Notes under the pieces: generated by a model
The model's input: only the letters and a program-made list of their open reading frames with translations
The model's database searches: none
What the model was told of the DNA's origin: nothing
Source of the DNA: Treponema sp.
GTDB taxonomy: Bacteria > Spirochaetota > Spirochaetia > Treponematales > Treponemataceae
Direction of reading: 5' to 3'
DNA length: 64,000 nucleotides
Assembly: GCA_017938365.1 (NCBI GenBank)
Contig: JAGBBT010000109.1
Location: 33,204 to 97,203, forward strand
Position numbers and translations under genes: made by a program
Shown: piece after piece, positions 17,430-26,179 of the stretch
How the letters are laid out: every line of letters starts with the position of its first letter
How positions within the stretch are numbered: position 1 is the first letter of the stretch

Positions 17430-18065
17430 ATGCTTAATTTAATTAAGTTTATGTTAGAAGGTAGTGTTATTACAATTGAGATTTTTTTGCTTACTCTTTT
17501 ATTTTCTGTTCCTTTAGGATTGCCAATTGCTGCATCTCGCATGTCAAAAGTAAAGCCTATTTCATTGATTGCAAACATATTTTTGCTTGTAATTAGAGGT
17601 ACACCTCTTATGTTGCAATTGATTGTTGTATACTTTGCTCCTTATTATCTGTTTAATGTTTCTTACGATCGTTTTACAGCTGCAATCATAGCACTTTCAA
17701 TTAATTATGCTTGTTATTTTGCTGAAATTTATCGTGGTGGAATACAAAGTATTTCAGTAGGTCAATATGAAGCTAGTAAAGTACTTGGATATGGAAAAAT
17801 TCAAACATTTTTTAGGATTATTTTGCCACAAGTTATAAAACGAATTATTCCATCGATGGGGAATGAAGTTATTACTCTTGTAAAAGATACGGCCCTTGTT
17901 CAGGTAATTGGTGTTACAGAACTTTTGCGAACTGCCCAAAACCAACAAAGTAGATTATTTTCTACAACTCCAATTTTTATTGCTGGGATATTTTATTTTT
18001 TTATGAATTGGATTGTATCATTTATTTTTATTCGTATAGAAAAAAGATTAGATTATTATAAATAA
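17430..18065 (+). CDS. Amino-acid ABC transporter permease
   Basis: A 211-residue inner-membrane permease of the His/Glu/Gln/Arg/opine (HisMQ) type. About five hydrophobic segments are visible, with the N-terminal block [20 protein letters not shown], the helix [14 protein letters not shown] and the cytoplasmic EAA-like loop [20 protein letters not shown] with [17 protein letters not shown] after it, which docks the ATPase. AAGGAG (17415-17420) precedes the ATG. Only one permease gene is present, so a homodimer is expected. It lies between the binding protein and the ATPase. Confidence 0.92.
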   Translation: MLNLIKFMLEGSVITIEIFLLTLLFSVPLGLPIAASRMSKVKPISLIANIFLLVIRGTPLMLQLIVVYFAPYYLFNVSYDRFTAAIIALSINYACYFAEIYRGGIQSISVGQYEASKVLGYGKIQTFFRIILPQVIKRIIPSMGNEVITLVKDTALVQVIGVTELLRTAQNQQSRLFSTTPIFIAGIFYFFMNWIVSFIFIRIEKRLDYYK

Positions 18066-18090
18066 TTTATGTTTTAGTATAGAGGCATAT

Positions 18091-18846
18091 ATGGAACCAA
18101 TTATTTCTGTCAAAAATATAAAAAAGAGTTTTAATGATGGTGTTCAGGTTTTAAATGATATTTCATTTGAAGTTAATAAGGGCGAAGTTCTAGGAATTAT
18201 TGGTCCAAGTGGTAGTGGAAAATCTACTATGCTTAGATGTATTGCTCAGTTAGAGACGGTTCAAAGTGGTTCTATTTCTATTTGTGGAGAAAAACTTGTA
18301 GATAATGGCATATATGCAGATAAAAAAACACAGCGTCAAATAGGATTGAAATTAGGATTTGTATTCCAAAATTTTAATTTGTTTCCCCATATGAGTGTTT
18401 TACAGAATATAATTGATCCACAAATCCATGTATTAAAAATAAAAAAAGAAGAAGCTGTAAATAATGCTGTTTTGTTATTAGACAGAATGGGACTTTCGGA
18501 TAAACAAGACTCTTACCCTTGTGAGTTATCTGGTGGTCAACAGCAAAGGGTTTCTATTGCAAGAGCTTTAGCTTTAAAACCTGATGTGTTGTTATTTGAT
18601 GAACCTACATCTGCCTTAGATCCTGAATTAACAGGTGAAATTCTATCTGTAATTAGACAGTTAGCTGAAGAAAAAATGACTATGGTTGTTGTTACTCATG
18701 AAATGGCCTTTGCTCGTGATACAAGTGATAAATTGATTTTTATGGATGCAGGTGTAATTGTTGAATCTGGTAATCCTATTCAGTTGATAAATAATCCTAA
18801 AACTGACCGTATGAAAGAATTTTTAAAAAGATTTAATTCGAAATAA
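18091..18846 (+). CDS. Amino-acid ABC transporter ATP-binding protein
   Basis: A 251-residue polar amino-acid importer ATPase (GlnQ/HisP-like). Walker [15 protein letters not shown] (about 40-53), Q-loop [13 protein letters not shown], signature [15 protein letters not shown] (about 148-162), Walker [16 protein letters not shown] and the switch His in [11 protein letters not shown] are all present, so it should be active. It closes the three-gene importer, 25 bases after the permease with GAGG as ribosome site. No terminator hairpin is obvious before flgB; a short T-run follows the stop. Confidence 0.95.
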   Translation: MEPIISVKNIKKSFNDGVQVLNDISFEVNKGEVLGIIGPSGSGKSTMLRCIAQLETVQSGSISICGEKLVDNGIYADKKTQRQIGLKLGFVFQNFNLFPHMSVLQNIIDPQIHVLKIKKEEAVNNAVLLLDRMGLSDKQDSYPCELSGGQQQRVSIARALALKPDVLLFDEPTSALDPELTGEILSVIRQLAEEKMTMVVVTHEMAFARDTSDKLIFMDAGVIVESGNPIQLINNPKTDRMKEFLKRFNSK

Positions 18847-18856
18847 TTTTTTTTCT

Positions 18857-18882
18857 TAAATATTTTTATATGCAACCGATAA
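18857..18882 (+). promoter_or_regulatory. Candidate sigma-28 (FliA) promoter of the flgB operon
   Basis: ACCGATAA at 18875-18882 matches 7 of 8 bases of the sigma-28 -10 element GCCGATAA. TAAATATT at 18857-18864, 10 bases upstream, is a plausible -35 (consensus TAAAGTTT, usual gap 11). Predicted initiation is at or next to the flgB ATG (18890), and there is no SD. Confidence 0.55.
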
Positions 18883-18889
18883 TAAATGT

Positions 18890-19306
18890 ATGAATACATT
18901 TAAACGATCAGTTGAATTATTACATAGGGCAATGGATGTTAATTCGTTGCGATATCAAGTCTCTGCAAATAATATTGCTAATTCTGGTGTTCCAAATTAT
19001 AAACGCCAAGTTGTAAACTTTGAGAGTGAATTAAAACGTGCTTTTGAAAGTCAGCAAAATGCTAAAAATCAAATCCAACTAACACAAACTGATAATCGTC
19101 ATATGTCTTTGGAACAACCTTATGATTGGAGGAATGTAGAACCTCGTCGTGTAACTGATTGGACAACAACTGCAAATGCAAACGGAAATAATGTCGATCC
19201 TGAATATGAAGCAACAAATATTCTTAAGATTCAGATGAATTATAGACTTTTATCACAATTGCAAAATTTTGAATTTAGTCAACTAAAACTTGCAATGAGA
19301 AAGTAG
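18890..19306 (+). CDS. flgB: Flagellar basal-body rod protein FlgB
   Basis: FlgB is a proximal rod subunit of the flagellar basal body. The 138-residue length is typical. The conserved N-terminus FKRSVELLHRAMDVNSLRYQ with VSANNIANSGVPNYKRQVVNFE is clear, and the C-terminal helix contains VDPEYEATNILKIQMNYRLL. It heads the flgB-to-fliJ operon. The ATG lies 7 bases after a sigma-28-like -10 element without an SD, so a leaderless message is possible. In a spirochaete it contributes to the periplasmic flagella. Confidence 0.95.
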   Translation: MNTFKRSVELLHRAMDVNSLRYQVSANNIANSGVPNYKRQVVNFESELKRAFESQQNAKNQIQLTQTDNRHMSLEQPYDWRNVEPRRVTDWTTTANANGNNVDPEYEATNILKIQMNYRLLSQLQNFEFSQLKLAMRK

Positions 19307-19333
19307 TGAATAATTATTTTTTGAGGTAGAAAA

Positions 19334-19795
19334 ATGGGTATGTTTACAAGTATTAATATTGCAGCTACAGGTATGAGTGTTGAACGACTTCGTTCTGATG
19401 TAATCTCAAATAATATTGCAAATGCAAGTACAACAAGAACTCCTGAAGGTGGTGCGTTTAAAAAATCTATGGTAATACTAGAGCCTATTGCATCTACTCA
19501 TCCAACATGGCGTATGCCGTTTACAAGTGCTGATCAAGATAATGGACCTGGTTTAGGGGTTCGAGTAAGAGAAATTGTAAAAGATACAACTCAGGGAAGA
19601 ATGGTTTATGACCCAACAAATCCTGATGCAATAAAATCTGGTCCAAATAAAGGATATGTAGAATATCCAAATGTTAATATAGTAAATGAAATGGTAAATT
19701 TGATTTCTGCAAGTAGAGCTTATGAGGCAAATAGTACTGTAGTTCAGGGTGCAAAAGATATGTTTTCTGCTGCTTTAGAGATAGGACGAGCATAA
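19334..19795 (+). CDS. flgC: Flagellar basal-body rod protein FlgC
   Basis: FlgC is the second proximal rod protein. The 153-residue protein has the rod signature SINIAATGMSVERLRSDVIS and NNIANASTTRTPEGGAFKK, the central DPTNPDAIKSGPNKGYVEYP and the C-terminal NVNIVNEMVNLISASRAYEA, which is near-invariant in the family. GAGG precedes the ATG. It lies 27 bases after flgB and is followed by an 81-base AT-rich gap before fliE in which I see no clear structure. Confidence 0.96.
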   Translation: MGMFTSINIAATGMSVERLRSDVISNNIANASTTRTPEGGAFKKSMVILEPIASTHPTWRMPFTSADQDNGPGLGVRVREIVKDTTQGRMVYDPTNPDAIKSGPNKGYVEYPNVNIVNEMVNLISASRAYEANSTVVQGAKDMFSAALEIGRA

Positions 19796-19876
19796 TAAAT
19801 TTTGCTAGTTTAGTTTTTTTAATATTTACATAAAAATTTATTTATAATAAAATTTCTGGTAAGGAAGGGATAATTA

Positions 19877-20224
19877 ATGAATATTATGAATATTATGGCT
19901 GCACCTGAAATGACTAGAACAAATTCTGCTCATGCTGGTGATGCTAAAATTTCAAAAATGATTCCTGGTAAAAACCCAGAAGTTCAATCATCTCAGCGTT
20001 CTTTAGGTAAATTTGAATCTTATTTGATAGAGTCTGTCGAAAAAATGAACTCACACCAGCTTGATTTAGGTCGAGTGCAAGAACAATTGGTAACAAATCC
20101 TGATTCTGTTGATATTCATGATGTTACTACAGCAATGGCTAAAGCTCAAATGTCATTAAGTCTTGCTCAAACTGTAATAGATAGATTACTTACAGGTTGG
20201 AGTGAAATTCAGACAACTCGTTAG
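19877..20224 (+). CDS. fliE: Flagellar hook-basal body complex protein FliE
   Basis: FliE joins the MS ring to the proximal rod. The 115-residue protein has a variable Met-rich N-terminus and the conserved C-terminal half: FESYLIESVEKMNSHQLD, LVTNPDSVDIHDVTTAMAKA and MSLSLAQTVIDRLLTGWSEI. AAGGAAGGGA (19861-19870) precedes the start. Two further in-frame Mets at residues 4 and 7 could also be starts, but the SD spacing suits the first. Confidence 0.93.
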   Translation: MNIMNIMAAPEMTRTNSAHAGDAKISKMIPGKNPEVQSSQRSLGKFESYLIESVEKMNSHQLDLGRVQEQLVTNPDSVDIHDVTTAMAKAQMSLSLAQTVIDRLLTGWSEIQTTR

Positions 20225-20229
20225 AATGG

Positions 20230-20249
20230 ATATGTAGTTTTTTACATAT
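20230..20249 (+). repeat. Small hairpin between fliE and fliF
   Basis: ATATGTA/TACATAT, a 7-bp inverted repeat with loop GTTTTT, just after the fliE stop. It is AT-only apart from one G-C pair, so it is weak; it may be an mRNA processing or attenuation site. The rest of the 115-base gap is AT-rich and ends with the strong GGGAGG ribosome site of fliF. Confidence 0.3.
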
Positions 20250-20339
20250 AAAATAATAATTTAACTCTTTTCAGTAGAAAAAAAGTATGTTAAAATTATA
20301 TGAATTTACAATATAGATGTTCGTTCTCGGGAGGGTCAG

Positions 20340-22127
20340 ATGAACGAATGGCTTAAAAATACTATTGCCAAACTAAAAGAATTATGGGGTAAGTGGAAAC
20401 CAATTCAAAAGGTTATTCTTGCTGGAATTATTGTTGTTGTAATTATTGCTATTTTTATGGCAGTAAGATTTTCAGCAGCTCCATCTATGGTTCCTCTTTT
20501 TAATACACCCATTACCGATCAGAAGTCTCGTGATGATATTACCTATCGTTTAGATGAGGAAAATATAAAATACGTTGTTAGTCAGTCTGGTGTGATTTCT
20601 GTTGCTGATGAAACTACAGCAAGACGATTACGCGGTATTCTTATTAGAGAAAATCTCGTTCCAACAACTGTAGATCCGTTTTCTTTGTTTGATGTTACAA
20701 GTTGGTCTACTACAGATTTTGAACGTAATGTTAATTTGCAGCGTTCAATTACACGAATGGTTACGCAGCATCTTGAAGCTTTGGATGATATTGCTAGTGC
20801 AAATGTTGTAATTACAGCTCCAGAAGAAGAGTTGTTTACTTCAAATCAAAAACCTGTAACTGCTTCTGTTATTTTATATTTTAAACCTGGTAGCGACATG
20901 CCAACAAATCGTAAAAAGTTAAAGGGTGTTCAGGATTTAGTTTTAAGAGCAGTTGTTGGTTTAACAGAAGATAATTTAACCATTTCTGATAGTGCTGGAA
21001 ATATATTAAATGATTTTAAAGGAATGGCAGAAAGTGATGCCGTTGATATTGTAAAAAAACAGCAGGATTTAAGACATAAAGAAGAAGTTAGATTAAGTGC
21101 AAAAGTACTAAATGCTCTTAGAAGAAATTTCAATGAAGATAGGGTTCGTGATGTTGTTGTTGCCATTGAAATGGATATGTCAAAGGTTACAAGTGATCAG
21201 ACAATTTACACTCCAATTATAATTACTGATCAAGATCCTGATAAACCTTATGATACTACTGAAAAAAGAGATTATTTACCGATTTCTTCCCAAACAGTAA
21301 CAAAAGAATGGACAGGAACTGGGTATAATCCAGAAGGTCCTGCAGGCGTAGAAGGTCAAAATCCACCTGTGTATTCTGATATGTCAAATGTTATTGGTAA
21401 ATCTACCGAAACAGGTGTAACACAAAATAATGTTGTAAATACTGAACAAAGACATGTTGAGAAAGCTCCTTCTTATGATAGGATTACAGCTTCTGCAAAT
21501 ATTGATGGATATTGGGATAAGGAGACTGATGGTCGTAATAACCCAGTTTTTGTTACAGAAAAGAATTATGAAGAGTTAAAAGAAAAATATAGTAAAATAT
21601 ATAATAATCCTGAAACAAATGAAAATATTAGATTTAAAATGGGGCATATTGTTCGTGTATACAATCCTGTTTCTGATCGTGTTATAGAACAAGCTGAAAA
21701 TTTTGTAAAGGATGCAATTGGATATAATAAAGATAGAGGTGATTCTGTAACTATTAATAGCTGGGCTATTCCAAGAGAAGATGAATGGAATGCAGAAGAT
21801 GCTGATATTATTCGTAAGCAAAATACGCAAAAAACTATAGTCTTAATTCTTGCGGGAACTGCAGTAGTTTTAATTGCGTTTATTATCTTTAGATTTATTA
21901 GCCGTGAACTTGAAAGACGTCGTCGCCTTAGAGAAGAAGAAATTCTCCGTCGTCAACAGGCTGAACGTGAAAAAGCTCTTTGGGATGCAAAACAGGATGG
22001 TATGGAAGTTACAATGTCTGTTGAAGAAAGAAAAAGAGCAGAACTTCAAGAAAATGCTATTGCTATGGCAAAAGAACATCCTGAAGATGTGGCTATGCTC
22101 ATACGTACTTGGTTGATGGAGGAATAA
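20340..22127 (+). CDS. fliF: Flagellar MS-ring protein FliF
   Basis: FliF builds the inner-membrane MS ring on which the flagellum is assembled. The 595-residue protein has a first membrane segment at about 25-45, the ring-building motifs with MVPLFNTPITDQ and TTARRLRGILIRENLVP, SIDFERN-like FERNVNLQRSITRMV, a central variable loop (about 300-390), a second membrane segment at about 500-520 (TIVLILAGTAVVLIAFIIF) and a charged C-terminal tail (to EHPEDVAMLIRTWLMEE) that binds FliG. GGGAGG provides a strong ribosome site. Four bases separate it from fliG. Confidence 0.96.
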   Translation: MNEWLKNTIAKLKELWGKWKPIQKVILAGIIVVVIIAIFMAVRFSAAPSMVPLFNTPITDQKSRDDITYRLDEENIKYVVSQSGVISVADETTARRLRGILIRENLVPTTVDPFSLFDVTSWSTTDFERNVNLQRSITRMVTQHLEALDDIASANVVITAPEEELFTSNQKPVTASVILYFKPGSDMPTNRKKLKGVQDLVLRAVVGLTEDNLTISDSAGNILNDFKGMAESDAVDIVKKQQDLRHKEEVRLSAKVLNALRRNFNEDRVRDVVVAIEMDMSKVTSDQTIYTPIIITDQDPDKPYDTTEKRDYLPISSQTVTKEWTGTGYNPEGPAGVEGQNPPVYSDMSNVIGKSTETGVTQNNVVNTEQRHVEKAPSYDRITASANIDGYWDKETDGRNNPVFVTEKNYEELKEKYSKIYNNPETNENIRFKMGHIVRVYNPVSDRVIEQAENFVKDAIGYNKDRGDSVTINSWAIPREDEWNAEDADIIRKQNTQKTIVLILAGTAVVLIAFIIFRFISRELERRRRLREEEILRRQQAEREKALWDAKQDGMEVTMSVEERKRAELQENAIAMAKEHPEDVAMLIRTWLMEE

Positions 22128-22131
22128 TAAT

Positions 22132-23223
22132 ATGGCAGAAGATTCAAAGACAGCTCCTAAACCAGCAGCAAAACCTGGTAGCTTAAAACCAATAGGAAGC
22201 AAAAAAAGTGGTGCAAAAGAATATAAAAATCTTACCGGGCGTCAAAAAGCTGCAATTTTCTTAGTTTCATTAGGTTCTGATGTTTCCTCAGAAATAATGA
22301 AGCATTTAAGAGAAGATGAAGTTGAAACATTAACATTTGAAATTGCTCGTTTAGAAACTGTAGATGCAGAATTCAAAGATCAAGTTCTTGAAGAATTTCA
22401 GGAATTAATGAATGCTCAGAACTTTATCACAACTGGTGGTATTGATTATGCCCGTGAACTTTTGGAAAAATCTTTAGGTTCTCAAAAAGCTATAGATATT
22501 ATTAATCGTTTAACTTCAAGTTTGCAAGTTAGACCTTTCGATTTTATTAGGCGTACTGATCCTGCACACTTGTTAAACTTTATTCAGCAAGAATATCCTC
22601 AGACAATTGCCTTGATTCTTGCATACCTTGAACCAGGAAAGGCTGCTGTTATTCTTCAAAATCTTCCAGCAGAAATTCAACCAGAAGTTTCTAAGCGTTT
22701 GGCAACAATGGATAGAACTAGTCCTGATGTATTACGCGAGGTAGAACGAGTTCTTGAGAAGAAACTTTCGACTTTATCTTCTGAAGACTATACAGCTGCT
22801 GGTGGTGTTGAATCTATCGTTGAAATTCTTAACCTTGTTGATCGTTCCTCTGAAAAATCAATTATTGAATCTTTGGAAGAAGAAGATCCTGATTTGGCTG
22901 AAGAAATTAAGAAACGAATGTTTGTATTCGAAGATATTGTTATGCTTGATGATCGTGCTATACAGAAAGTTCTTCGCGAAGTTGATACACAAGAACTTGC
23001 AAAAGCTCTTAAATCTGTGGATACGGAAGTACAAGATAAAATATTCCGAAATATGTCAAAACGTGCTGCAAGTATGTTAAAAGAAGATATGGAATTTATG
23101 GGCCCTGTTCGTTTAAAAGATGTTGAAGAAGCTCAGCAGAAAATTGTAAGTACAATTCGTCGTCTTGAAGATGCGGGTGAAATCGTTATTGCTCGTTCTG
23201 GTGAAGATGAACTTGTGGTTTAA
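22132..23223 (+). CDS. fliG: Flagellar motor switch protein FliG
   Basis: FliG is the rotor protein that receives torque from the MotAB stator. The 363-residue protein has the family domains: N-terminal KAAIFLVSLGSDVSSEIMK (binds FliF), the middle EHPQT-like QEYPQTIALILAYL with ARMS helices, and the C-terminal torque domain with VMLDDRAIQKVLREVD and AKALKSVD carrying the charged residues. A Pro/Ala/Lys-rich extension of about 33 residues precedes the core and is absent in enteric FliG. Spirochaetes usually have two FliG proteins; position in the flgB operon suggests the main (FliG2-type) one. Confidence 0.95.
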   Translation: MAEDSKTAPKPAAKPGSLKPIGSKKSGAKEYKNLTGRQKAAIFLVSLGSDVSSEIMKHLREDEVETLTFEIARLETVDAEFKDQVLEEFQELMNAQNFITTGGIDYARELLEKSLGSQKAIDIINRLTSSLQVRPFDFIRRTDPAHLLNFIQQEYPQTIALILAYLEPGKAAVILQNLPAEIQPEVSKRLATMDRTSPDVLREVERVLEKKLSTLSSEDYTAAGGVESIVEILNLVDRSSEKSIIESLEEEDPDLAEEIKKRMFVFEDIVMLDDRAIQKVLREVDTQELAKALKSVDTEVQDKIFRNMSKRAASMLKEDMEFMGPVRLKDVEEAQQKIVSTIRRLEDAGEIVIARSGEDELVV

Positions 23224-23258
23224 TCTAAGATATTTGATTTAATATAGAGGAAAAATTC

Positions 23259-24191
23259 ATGGCAAAAAATCTGTTTCAACCAAATGAAGTAAAACGAAAA
23301 GATGGAGAGTTTAAACTTGGTCTCGTTCATGAATTTGTTCAACCACAAGAAGAGGTAGAGGTTGAGGAAGTTCCTGTATATACAGGTCCCACTATTGAAG
23401 ATATTCAGAAAGAAATCGACGAATATAAAGCTAAGTGGGAATCTGAAAAGCAAATTATGTTAGAAGAGGCTCAGGCTCAAGCTGATGAAATTGTAAATAA
23501 TGCTAAAGAAGCTGCCTTTGCAGAAGTTAAGCGACAGTCTGATCAAGCTCAAGAAATAAAAGTTGAAGCAGAGCAAAAGGCTCAGGAAATTATAAAAGCA
23601 GCACAAGAAGAAGCAAGTCAAATTCGAGAGAAAGCCGAAAATGAAAAAATTGCTATACAATCAGATGCAAAAAATGAAGGTTTTAAAATAGGTCGAGAAG
23701 AAGGTTATAAAGTTGGTGAAGAGGAAGTTAACAGACTAATTGATAGAAGTCATAAAATTTTAGAGGCTGTAATGTCTCGTCGTGAAGAAATTTTAAATGA
23801 AACTGAACAGCAAATTGTTGAATTAGTTTTGTTAATGACGAGAAAGGTTATAAAAATTATTTCTGAAAATCAACGACAGGTTGTTGTAGCAAATATATTG
23901 CAGGCGTTAAAAAAAGTACGAGGAAGAGGTGAAGTAACTCTTAGAGTTAATTTGCAAGATGTAAATTTGTCAACACAGCATATACAAGATTTTATAAAAC
24001 AAGTAGAGAACATAAAAGGCATTACAGTAATAGAAGATTCTTCTGTTGATAAAGGTGGATGTATTGTTGAAACTGATTTTGGTGCTATTGATGCTAGAAT
24101 TTCTAGTCAACTTTCAGAACTTGAGTCAAAAATTCTTGAAATATCTCCTATAAAAACTGTAAAAAAAGCAGATTCTGTTAATCCTAACTGA
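23259..24191 (+). CDS. fliH: Flagellar assembly protein FliH
   Basis: FliH regulates the export ATPase FliI and links it to the C-ring. The 310-residue protein has an Ala/Glu/Lys/Gln-rich coiled coil (about 45-140, with [16 protein letters not shown]), a GxxxG-like link ([15 protein letters not shown]) and a C-terminal FliH/V-ATPase-E-like domain including [19 protein letters not shown] and [20 protein letters not shown]. It is longer at the N-terminus than enteric FliH (about 235), as is common in spirochaetes. It lies 35 bases after fliG and 21 before fliI. Confidence 0.92.
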   Translation: MAKNLFQPNEVKRKDGEFKLGLVHEFVQPQEEVEVEEVPVYTGPTIEDIQKEIDEYKAKWESEKQIMLEEAQAQADEIVNNAKEAAFAEVKRQSDQAQEIKVEAEQKAQEIIKAAQEEASQIREKAENEKIAIQSDAKNEGFKIGREEGYKVGEEEVNRLIDRSHKILEAVMSRREEILNETEQQIVELVLLMTRKVIKIISENQRQVVVANILQALKKVRGRGEVTLRVNLQDVNLSTQHIQDFIKQVENIKGITVIEDSSVDKGGCIVETDFGAIDARISSQLSELESKILEISPIKTVKKADSVNPN

Positions 24192-24212
24192 TAAAAGTAT
24201 AGGAGTTAATAA

Positions 24213-25727
24213 ATGGATAATCTTTTTGAAAAATATATTGATACTGTAAAATCAACGGAAACGATATTATACACTGGACATGTTACAGCTGTAAAAGGGT
24301 TGATGATTGAAAGTAATGGACCTTGTTCTAAAATTGGCGAGTTATGTACTGTAAAAAATTCTGATGATGAGAATATTTTAGCTGAAGTTGTTGGTTTTAA
24401 TAATAACACAGTAATGTTAATGGCTTATGGAGAAACAAAGGGAATTCAATCTGGATGTGAAGTAATCGCTAGCGGAAAAGTATTACAAGTTCCTGTAGGT
24501 GATGCATTATTAGGACGTGTAATTGATGCTACAGGAAAACCTTACGATAATAAAGGTCCATTAAATACAACAATCTTTTATCCTGCACTTGCACCTGCCC
24601 CAAACCCTTATAGCAGAAAGGATATTAATAAAAGAATTGTAACTGGTGTTAGGGCGATAGATACTATGTTGGCTTGTGGTAAAGGACAACGCTTAGGAAT
24701 TTTTGCTGGTTCTGGAGTTGGAAAGTCTACGCTCCTTTCTATGATAGCAAGAAATACAAATGCAGATGTAAATGTAATTGGTTTAATTGGTGAGCGTGGT
24801 CGAGAGGTTTTAGATTTTATTGAGCGAGATTTAGGCTCTGAAGGAATGAAACATTCTGTTGTTGTTGTTGCTACTGGAGATCAAAGTTCTATTTGTAGAA
24901 TGCGAGCTGCTTATACAACAACTGCAATAGCAGAATATTTTAGAGATCAAGGAAAAGATGTAATGTTAATGATGGATAGTGTAACACGATTCTGTCATGC
25001 ACAAAGAGAAATTGGAACGGCAACCGGTGAACCTCCAACACAAAGTGGTTATCCTGCTAGTGTATGGGATATGTTACCGAAACTGCTTGAACGGTCTGGA
25101 ACGAATGATAAAGGATCTATTACAGCTTTTTATACAGTTCTTGTTGACGGAGATGATTTAAATGAACCTGTAAGTGATAAGGTTCGAGGAACTTTGGATG
25201 GGCATATAGTATTGAGTCGTCGATTAGCTCAAGAAAGACATTATCCAGCTATAGATATAATGGCTAGTATAAGTCGTTTATGGCATCGAGTAACTGGTAA
25301 AATTACACAACAAGCTGTTAACAAGATAAGTAAGCTTATTGCAATATACGAAGAAAACAGAGATATGATTATTACAGGAGCTTATTCAAAAGGAACTGAT
25401 GTAGATATTGACGAAGCAATAGAGAAGCATAAAGCTATTGATGCATTATTAACACAGCAAGAATCTGATCAGTGTACGATAGAAAATTCATTACAGATAT
25501 TATCTGTTGTATCTGAAATTGAGATACCTGAGGAAGAGTATGTTGAATCGCCTGCACTAGATACAAAAACTACTGTTCAGATTATAAAAGAAAAAAGAAT
25601 TGACGATATTGTAAATACAAACTATGCATCAATAGAAGATGATACTAATTTAACGAATTCTTCGTTAGCAAATGTAGCTCAAGCTATTAATCTTTCAGGC
25701 AATGAAAGTCCTCAAGAGAATTTGTAA
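24213..25727 (+). CDS. fliI: Flagellar export ATPase FliI
   Basis: FliI powers flagellar type III export. The 504-residue protein resembles the F1 beta subunit: an N-terminal beta domain, then DALLGRVIDATGKPYD, Walker A GSGVGKSTLL (about 166-175), LIGERGREVLDFIERDLG, Walker B VMLMMDSVTRFCHAQRE, GEPPTQSGYPASVWDMLPKL and SRRLAQERHYPAIDIMASIS. A C-terminal tail of about 60 residues beyond the usual end (Glu/Asn/Ser-rich) makes it longer than the typical 440 residues. It partners with FliH upstream and FliJ downstream. Confidence 0.96.
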   Translation: MDNLFEKYIDTVKSTETILYTGHVTAVKGLMIESNGPCSKIGELCTVKNSDDENILAEVVGFNNNTVMLMAYGETKGIQSGCEVIASGKVLQVPVGDALLGRVIDATGKPYDNKGPLNTTIFYPALAPAPNPYSRKDINKRIVTGVRAIDTMLACGKGQRLGIFAGSGVGKSTLLSMIARNTNADVNVIGLIGERGREVLDFIERDLGSEGMKHSVVVVATGDQSSICRMRAAYTTTAIAEYFRDQGKDVMLMMDSVTRFCHAQREIGTATGEPPTQSGYPASVWDMLPKLLERSGTNDKGSITAFYTVLVDGDDLNEPVSDKVRGTLDGHIVLSRRLAQERHYPAIDIMASISRLWHRVTGKITQQAVNKISKLIAIYEENRDMIITGAYSKGTDVDIDEAIEKHKAIDALLTQQESDQCTIENSLQILSVVSEIEIPEEEYVESPALDTKTTVQIIKEKRIDDIVNTNYASIEDDTNLTNSSLANVAQAINLSGNESPQENL

Positions 25728-25747
25728 TTTAAAAAGGATTATTTTTA

Positions 25748-26179
25748 ATGAAAAAATTTGCTTTTTCAATGGAAAAGATTTTATCATTAAGAGAATTTGA
25801 AAAAAAACAGGCTCAATCTGAATTGGGAAAGGCTATTGCTGAAGAAACTAAGATACAAGAAACATTAGAGTTGGTTGCTAAACAAAGAGTTTCATCCATA
25901 AAAGCTGCTGATGGTATGTCTGATTTAACTTCTTTATATAATATAAATCAATATCTAGCATTATTAGATAGTCGCAAGGAAGGCTTATTACAACAGTTAA
26001 CGGAAGCTCATATGGTAACAGAGAAAAAGCGAGCGGAATTAAAAGAAGCCATGCAAAAAGTCAATGTTTTGGAAAAACTAAAAGAAGAAAAATTTAAGGC
26101 ATGGCTTCTTGAAAATAAAAAATCAGAAGCAAAAGAAATTGATGATATTGTAAACAGACAATTTAATAATGGAAACTAG
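25748..26179 (+). CDS. fliJ: Flagellar export chaperone FliJ
   Basis: FliJ is the coiled-coil stalk-like protein that inserts into the FliI hexamer. This 143-residue protein is almost wholly helical, starts with FAFSMEKILSLREFEKKQA (typical FliJ) and has the heptad pattern through KKRAELKEAMQKVNVLEKLKEE. It is the last gene of the flagellar run. Its 3' end overlaps the convergent nucleoside kinase gene by 17 bases, and no hairpin terminator is visible between them. Confidence 0.88.
   Translation: MKKFAFSMEKILSLREFEKKQAQSELGKAIAEETKIQETLELVAKQRVSSIKAADGMSDLTSLYNINQYLALLDSRKEGLLQQLTEAHMVTEKKRAELKEAMQKVNVLEKLKEEKFKAWLLENKKSEAKEIDDIVNRQFNNGN

Noticed and set aside
26163..26179. Possible frameshift or assembly error at the fliJ/nucleoside kinase junction
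   Set aside because: Both proteins end normally; the 17-base convergent overlap is plausible in such a compact genome.
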